Assembly: GCA_964625525.1 (NCBI GenBank)
Contig: CAZVEE010000007.1
Coordinates: 1 to 64,000, forward strand
Direction of reading: 5' to 3'
From: CAZVEE01 sp964625525
GTDB taxonomy: Bacteria; Pseudomonadota; Alphaproteobacteria; JAJFIK01
Length of the DNA: 64,000 bases
The translations under genes and the position numbers were made by a program. Shown in pieces: positions 61,365 through 64,000 of this stretch. Positions within the stretch are counted from its first letter, which is position 1, and each line of letters starts with the position of its first letter. Under the pieces are notes generated by a model, which was not told where the DNA came from, searched no databases, and was given only the letters and a program-made list of their open reading frames with translations.

Positions 61365-61751
61365 CGCCGGTGACGCGTCAGTCGGGCGTCTGCGGGCGCA
61401 GGCGATACACCCGCACCGTTTCCGATGCGACGGCGCGGCCATCCTCCAGCCGACAAAAGCGCACACCGACCGCGTTCTGTGGGCTTTGATCGGTAATGTG
61501 GTGCGGCTGCTCTTCGTGCTGAGCGTGGGGCTGGTGCTTTATCGCCAGGGTGTGCCGAGCATGGCGGATCTTTACACGGTGGTGGCGCTCGGCGTGGTGC
61601 TGTACGGCACGTTCATTGCTGGGTCCGTGTGGCTTGGTGCGTGGCGGGCCTAGAGCCTTTCAATGCAGACCAGATCCTTGAAAGCGCGCGAGGTCCTTGT
61701 CTTGGCGCGCTTTCAGGGCGGAAAACCGCACACACTTTTCCTGAAAGCGCG
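61365..61751. other. Intergenic region with a possible small gene and hairpin repeats
   Basis: Between the second unknown membrane protein and thiL. It contains the 51-codon candidate at 61498-61653 and the 11-bp repeat trio at 61679-61752; both are described separately. Otherwise I see nothing. Confidence 0.4.
61498..61653 (+). CDS. Possible 51-residue membrane protein
   Basis: An open frame from GTG-GTG at 61498 to the TAG at 61651-61653. It encodes two hydrophobic stretches (LLFVLSVGLVLY and VVALGVVLYGTFIAGSVWLG) joined by a short polar loop. A coding reading is supported by the amphipathic layout, but there is no clear ribosome site. The frame is open for a further 20 codons or so upstream without an ATG, so it may be a remnant. 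Function unknown. Confidence 0.35.
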   Translation: MVRLLFVLSVGLVLYRQGVPSMADLYTVVALGVVLYGTFIAGSVWLGAWRA

Positions 61752-61752
61752 C
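61679..61752. repeat. Three copies of an 11-bp repeat forming alternative hairpins
   Basis: TGAAAGCGCGC occurs at 61679-61689 and 61742-61752, and its inverse GCGCGCTTTCA lies between them at 61705-61715. The central copy can pair with either flank but not both. The array starts at the thiL stop codon and may end or attenuate leftward transcripts. Confidence 0.65.
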
Positions 61753-62720
61753 TAGAAATGCTGAAAGCCGCTGCCAGACAGCACAAGCGGCAAGCCTGAC
61801 GCGTCAGTGATGGTGACGCCGGGAGGACCCGCCTCCACACGACCGATCGGCGTGATGGGGACGCCCGCGGCCGCGGCTGTCTCCCGGAGGTCTGCTTCTT
61901 GGTCCGGGCCCAGCGTAAAGAGCAGTTCGTAGTCGTCACCGGCTGCAATGGCCTGCTCGCGGGACCAGAGGCCTTGTGCAATGGCGGCCTGGGCGGCCCC
62001 CGACAGGGGCACGGCGTCCAGCTCCAGGGTCACGGCCACACCGGAGGCGCCGGCGATATGGCCAGCGTCCTGGGCAAGACCGTCGGAGATGTCGAGACAA
62101 GCACTGGCGAGACCGCCCAACACACGGCCCAGGGCCAGGCGCGGCTCCGGGACCTGATAGCGTGCGGCGAGGAAGGCGCCATGCTCCGCCGTCAGACCAT
62201 CCGCCCGCCCCTGAAGCACCGCCAAGCCCAAACCGCCATCGCCGATGGTCCCCGAGACATAGACTGTCTCTCCCGGCCGCGCGCCGCTGCGCGTGAGGGC
62301 TTGGCCACGCTCCACAAAACCTAGTGCGGTGACAGACAAGGTCATGGGGCCGGGCGTGGCCACCGTGTCACCGCCCCCCATGGACACGCAGAACGTGGCC
62401 AGATCCTTGCGCAGCCCATCCGCAAAGCCGGCGATCCAGTCTTCGGCGATATCCTGCGGCCAGGCAGTGGCCAGAAAGACATGGGACGGCTCGGCCCCCA
62501 TGGCGGCAAGATCAGACAGGTTCACGCGCAAGAGTTTGCGCGCCACCAAAGCGGCTGGATCGGTGCTGAGGAAATGACGATCGGCGACCATTGCGTCGGT
62601 TGTGACCACCAGATCGCGTCCGCCCGGCAGCGGGATCACGGCCGCATCATCGGTGAGCCCCAGGGCGCCCGGTCCGGCCAACGGCGCGAAGTGGCGGGCG
62701 ATCCACTCGAATTCGCGCAT
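61752..62720 (-). CDS. thiL: Thiamine-monophosphate kinase
   Basis: A 322-residue enzyme of the PurM/AIR-synthase fold that makes thiamine diphosphate from the monophosphate. Landmarks are the N-terminal GLTDDAAVIP (metal-binding Asp pair), TTDAMVADRHF, VNLSDLAAMGA, GGGDT, and the C-terminal CLDISDGLAQD and AAGDDYELL. It lies 9 bases after nusB and is the last gene of the rib-nusB-thiL operon, a common alphaproteobacterial order. It ends at the hairpin repeat array. Confidence 0.95.
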   Translation of the reverse strand: MREFEWIARHFAPLAGPGALGLTDDAAVIPLPGGRDLVVTTDAMVADRHFLSTDPAALVARKLLRVNLSDLAAMGAEPSHVFLATAWPQDIAEDWIAGFADGLRKDLATFCVSMGGGDTVATPGPMTLSVTALGFVERGQALTRSGARPGETVYVSGTIGDGGLGLAVLQGRADGLTAEHGAFLAARYQVPEPRLALGRVLGGLASACLDISDGLAQDAGHIAGASGVAVTLELDAVPLSGAAQAAIAQGLWSREQAIAAGDDYELLFTLGPDQEADLRETAAAAGVPITPIGRVEAGPPGVTITDASGLPLVLSGSGFQHF

Positions 62721-62729
62721 GGGACCGGC

Positions 62730-63227
62730 CTAGAGCATGTCAGGCTGACGCGGCGCGCCGGTCAGGTCGCGGCGTGAGCGGGCGATAGAATCGAGAGCGC
62801 CATTGACGAACCCCACTTCCTCAGCGGGAAAGAACGCATGCGCCACATCCACATACTCGTTGATGATGACCTTGGGCGGCACGTCATCGCGGCCCAAAAG
62901 CTCATAGGTCGCGGTGCGCAAGAGGGCGCGCAAAATACTGTCGAGGCGCTCAAGCCGCCAGGAGCTGGAGAGGATACTATTCACGGTCTGGTCGATATCG
63001 TCCTGGCGATCAATGACACCGCGCACCAGATCGGTAAAAAAAGGTTCGTCGGCTTCGTGCAAACGCTGGCCGTAAAGCTCTTGGCCCAGACGATGATGGA
63101 CGAATTCCTCCACGATTTCGCGCGCGCCGCGTCCGGAGATTTCCATCTGATAGAGAGCCTGTACAGCGGCAAGCCGGGCAACGCTGCGCCCGCCACGAAG
63201 GTCACTGGCCTGGGATCCCTCGCTCAT
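62730..63227 (-). CDS. nusB: Transcription antitermination factor NusB
   Basis: A 165-residue all-helical RNA-binding protein that, with NusE/S10, supports antitermination in ribosomal RNA operons. The ARLAAVQALYQME start, the LERLDSILRALLRTATYELL core and the INEYVDVAHAFFPAEEVGFVNGALD segment are diagnostic. The ATG overlaps the ribH stop (ATGA), so the two are translationally coupled. Confidence 0.96.
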   Translation of the reverse strand: MSEGSQASDLRGGRSVARLAAVQALYQMEISGRGAREIVEEFVHHRLGQELYGQRLHEADEPFFTDLVRGVIDRQDDIDQTVNSILSSSWRLERLDSILRALLRTATYELLGRDDVPPKVIINEYVDVAHAFFPAEEVGFVNGALDSIARSRRDLTGAPRQPDML

Positions 63228-63673
63228 CGGGGCACCCCGAAGCGCTGTTTGAGGCGCATCTGCGTGAGCAGCGCATCGGCGGAGAAGCCGCCCTTGTTGC
63301 CTTGCGTGCGGTTGGCGCGGGCCATGGCCTGATCCCGCGTGTCCACGGTGAGAATGCCATTGGCCAAGGCGACTTTCTCGGTGATGGCGAGATCCATCAA
63401 TCCGCGAGCGGATTCGCCGGCCACGATGTCATAGTGCGAGGTCTCCCCGCGGATCACGCAGCCCAGCGCCAAGTAACCCGCATAAAAGGGCGGCCGTTTC
63501 AGGTCCGACCCTTGGGCAAAGGCAATGGCAGCGGGGATTTCCAAAGCGCCCGCCACGGTGACGCGCTCATAGGTGACCCCGACGGCATCAAAGGCGGCCG
63601 TGGCGCCGGCCACCAGTTCATCGGCAATGTCCTCGTAGAAGCGTGCTTCGACGATCAATACGTTGTGGCTCAA
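63224..63673 (-). CDS. ribH: 6,7-dimethyl-8-ribityllumazine synthase
   Basis: A 149-residue enzyme of riboflavin synthesis that condenses the pyrimidine and the butanone-phosphate into lumazine. Landmarks are VEARFYEDIADEL, VAGALEIPAAI, ALGCVIRGETSHYDIV and the C-terminal QGNKGGFSADALL. The start codon is a TTG overlapping the ribBA stop, giving weak coupled translation. Lumazine is also the antenna of the iron-sulfur photolyase encoded at 26.8 kb, a possible functional link. Confidence 0.95.
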   Translation of the reverse strand: MSHNVLIVEARFYEDIADELVAGATAAFDAVGVTYERVTVAGALEIPAAIAFAQGSDLKRPPFYAGYLALGCVIRGETSHYDIVAGESARGLMDLAITEKVALANGILTVDTRDQAMARANRTQGNKGGFSADALLTQMRLKQRFGVPR

Positions 63674-64000
63674 ACCCCGTCCTCCGTTTTGCCGCCCCGC
63701 CCGCCCGGGCCTCGCAGCGGAATCGCCCGATGCCCAGTGACCCGCAGGCCGTACCCATCCAGCCCCACGATCTTGCGAGGATTATTGGACAGCAGGATCA
63801 TATCGCGCACGCCCAGATCGAGCAGGATTTGTGCGCCGACGCCATATTCTCGCAGCGAGCCGGCGTCCGCTGCTGGTGCTTCACTGGTGTCCGTGCGTTC
63901 GATCTTGGCCCCATAGCGGGTCAACAGATCAGAGACCGCCGTGGGACGCGCTTCACGGATCAACACCACAATACCGCGCCCCGCCTGGTCGATCATGCGC
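63670..64000 (-). CDS. ribBA: RibBA C-terminal part (GTP cyclohydrolase II), cut by the window edge
   Basis: The last 110 or so residues of a bifunctional riboflavin enzyme. LREYGVGAQILLDLGVRDMILLSNNPRKIVGLDGYGL is the C-terminal segment of the GTP cyclohydrolase II domain. The frame stays open to base 64000, so the N-terminal part lies outside. The domain may be degenerate, as in many alphaproteobacterial RibBA proteins whose cyclohydrolase half has lost its zinc site; the zinc cysteines are not in view. It heads the coupled ribH-nusB-thiL genes. Confidence 0.88.
   Translation of the reverse strand, partial: RMIDQAGRGIVVLIREARPTAVSDLLTRYGAKIERTDTSEAPAADAGSLREYGVGAQILLDLGVRDMILLSNNPRKIVGLDGYGLRVTGHRAIPLRGPGGRGGKTEDGV

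Overview
The window reads as chromosomal DNA of a GC-rich dimorphic alphaproteobacterium. I favour the Maricaulales, Hyphomonadaceae or Parvularculales side of the Caulobacter relatives. The reasons are a valS-popZ-tolC-pcm order, a PopZ with both conserved ends, a standalone NDUFS4-type complex I subunit, an AapJQMP transporter, a ChrR-type stress island and an exact CtrA box. Coding density is high. I see no phage genes, transposases, integrases or CRISPR arrays. The assignment to order is inference.

Layout. 1-18.9 kb: a patatin/beta-barrel protein; a methyltransferase and a PoxB-like TPP enzyme; a Sel1 protein; valS, popZ, tolC and pcm; tRNA-Cys; a candidate CtrA-controlled small RNA; tRNA-Asn; a membrane-anchored DUF1330-like protein divergent from a sulfatase; a secreted protein made of six tandem PPC-like domains; and a small lipoprotein.

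19.1-29.2 kb is a photo-oxidative stress island. A rightward operon (CPD photolyase, COG2907 flavoprotein, DUF1365 protein, cyclopropane-fatty-acid-synthase-like methyltransferase, MFS carrier) converges on a leftward operon (ChrR anti-sigma factor, iron-sulfur photolyase, short-chain dehydrogenase, small membrane protein). Each operon begins with the same TGATCC-N16/17-CGTA promoter. This gene set resembles the RpoE-ChrR singlet-oxygen regulon of Rhodobacter sphaeroides, but the sigma-factor gene normally next to chrR is absent.

29.3-44.8 kb: cysteine synthase, a mercaptopyruvate sulfurtransferase and an acetyltransferase; the aapJQMP amino-acid ABC operon; divergently metC followed by modABC; a 75-residue biotinyl protein; a PLP decarboxylase; a sugar-lactone oxidase; an AT-rich gene-free stretch; and a PDZ-alpha/beta hydrolase fusion.

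44.9-64 kb: a three-gene RND efflux operon behind a perfect 17-bp palindrome; pyrophosphatase; pfkB overlapping a HAD-trehalose-phosphatase fusion; an RTX protein; tRNA-Arg; an NDUFS4-like subunit; a GH46-like protein; a GPH-family carrier; tRNA-Pro; two unknown membrane proteins; a possible 51-residue membrane protein; and a leftward ribBA-ribH-nusB-thiL operon cut by the right edge.

Starts were chosen from visible Shine-Dalgarno spacing, so several differ from the longest possible reading frame.
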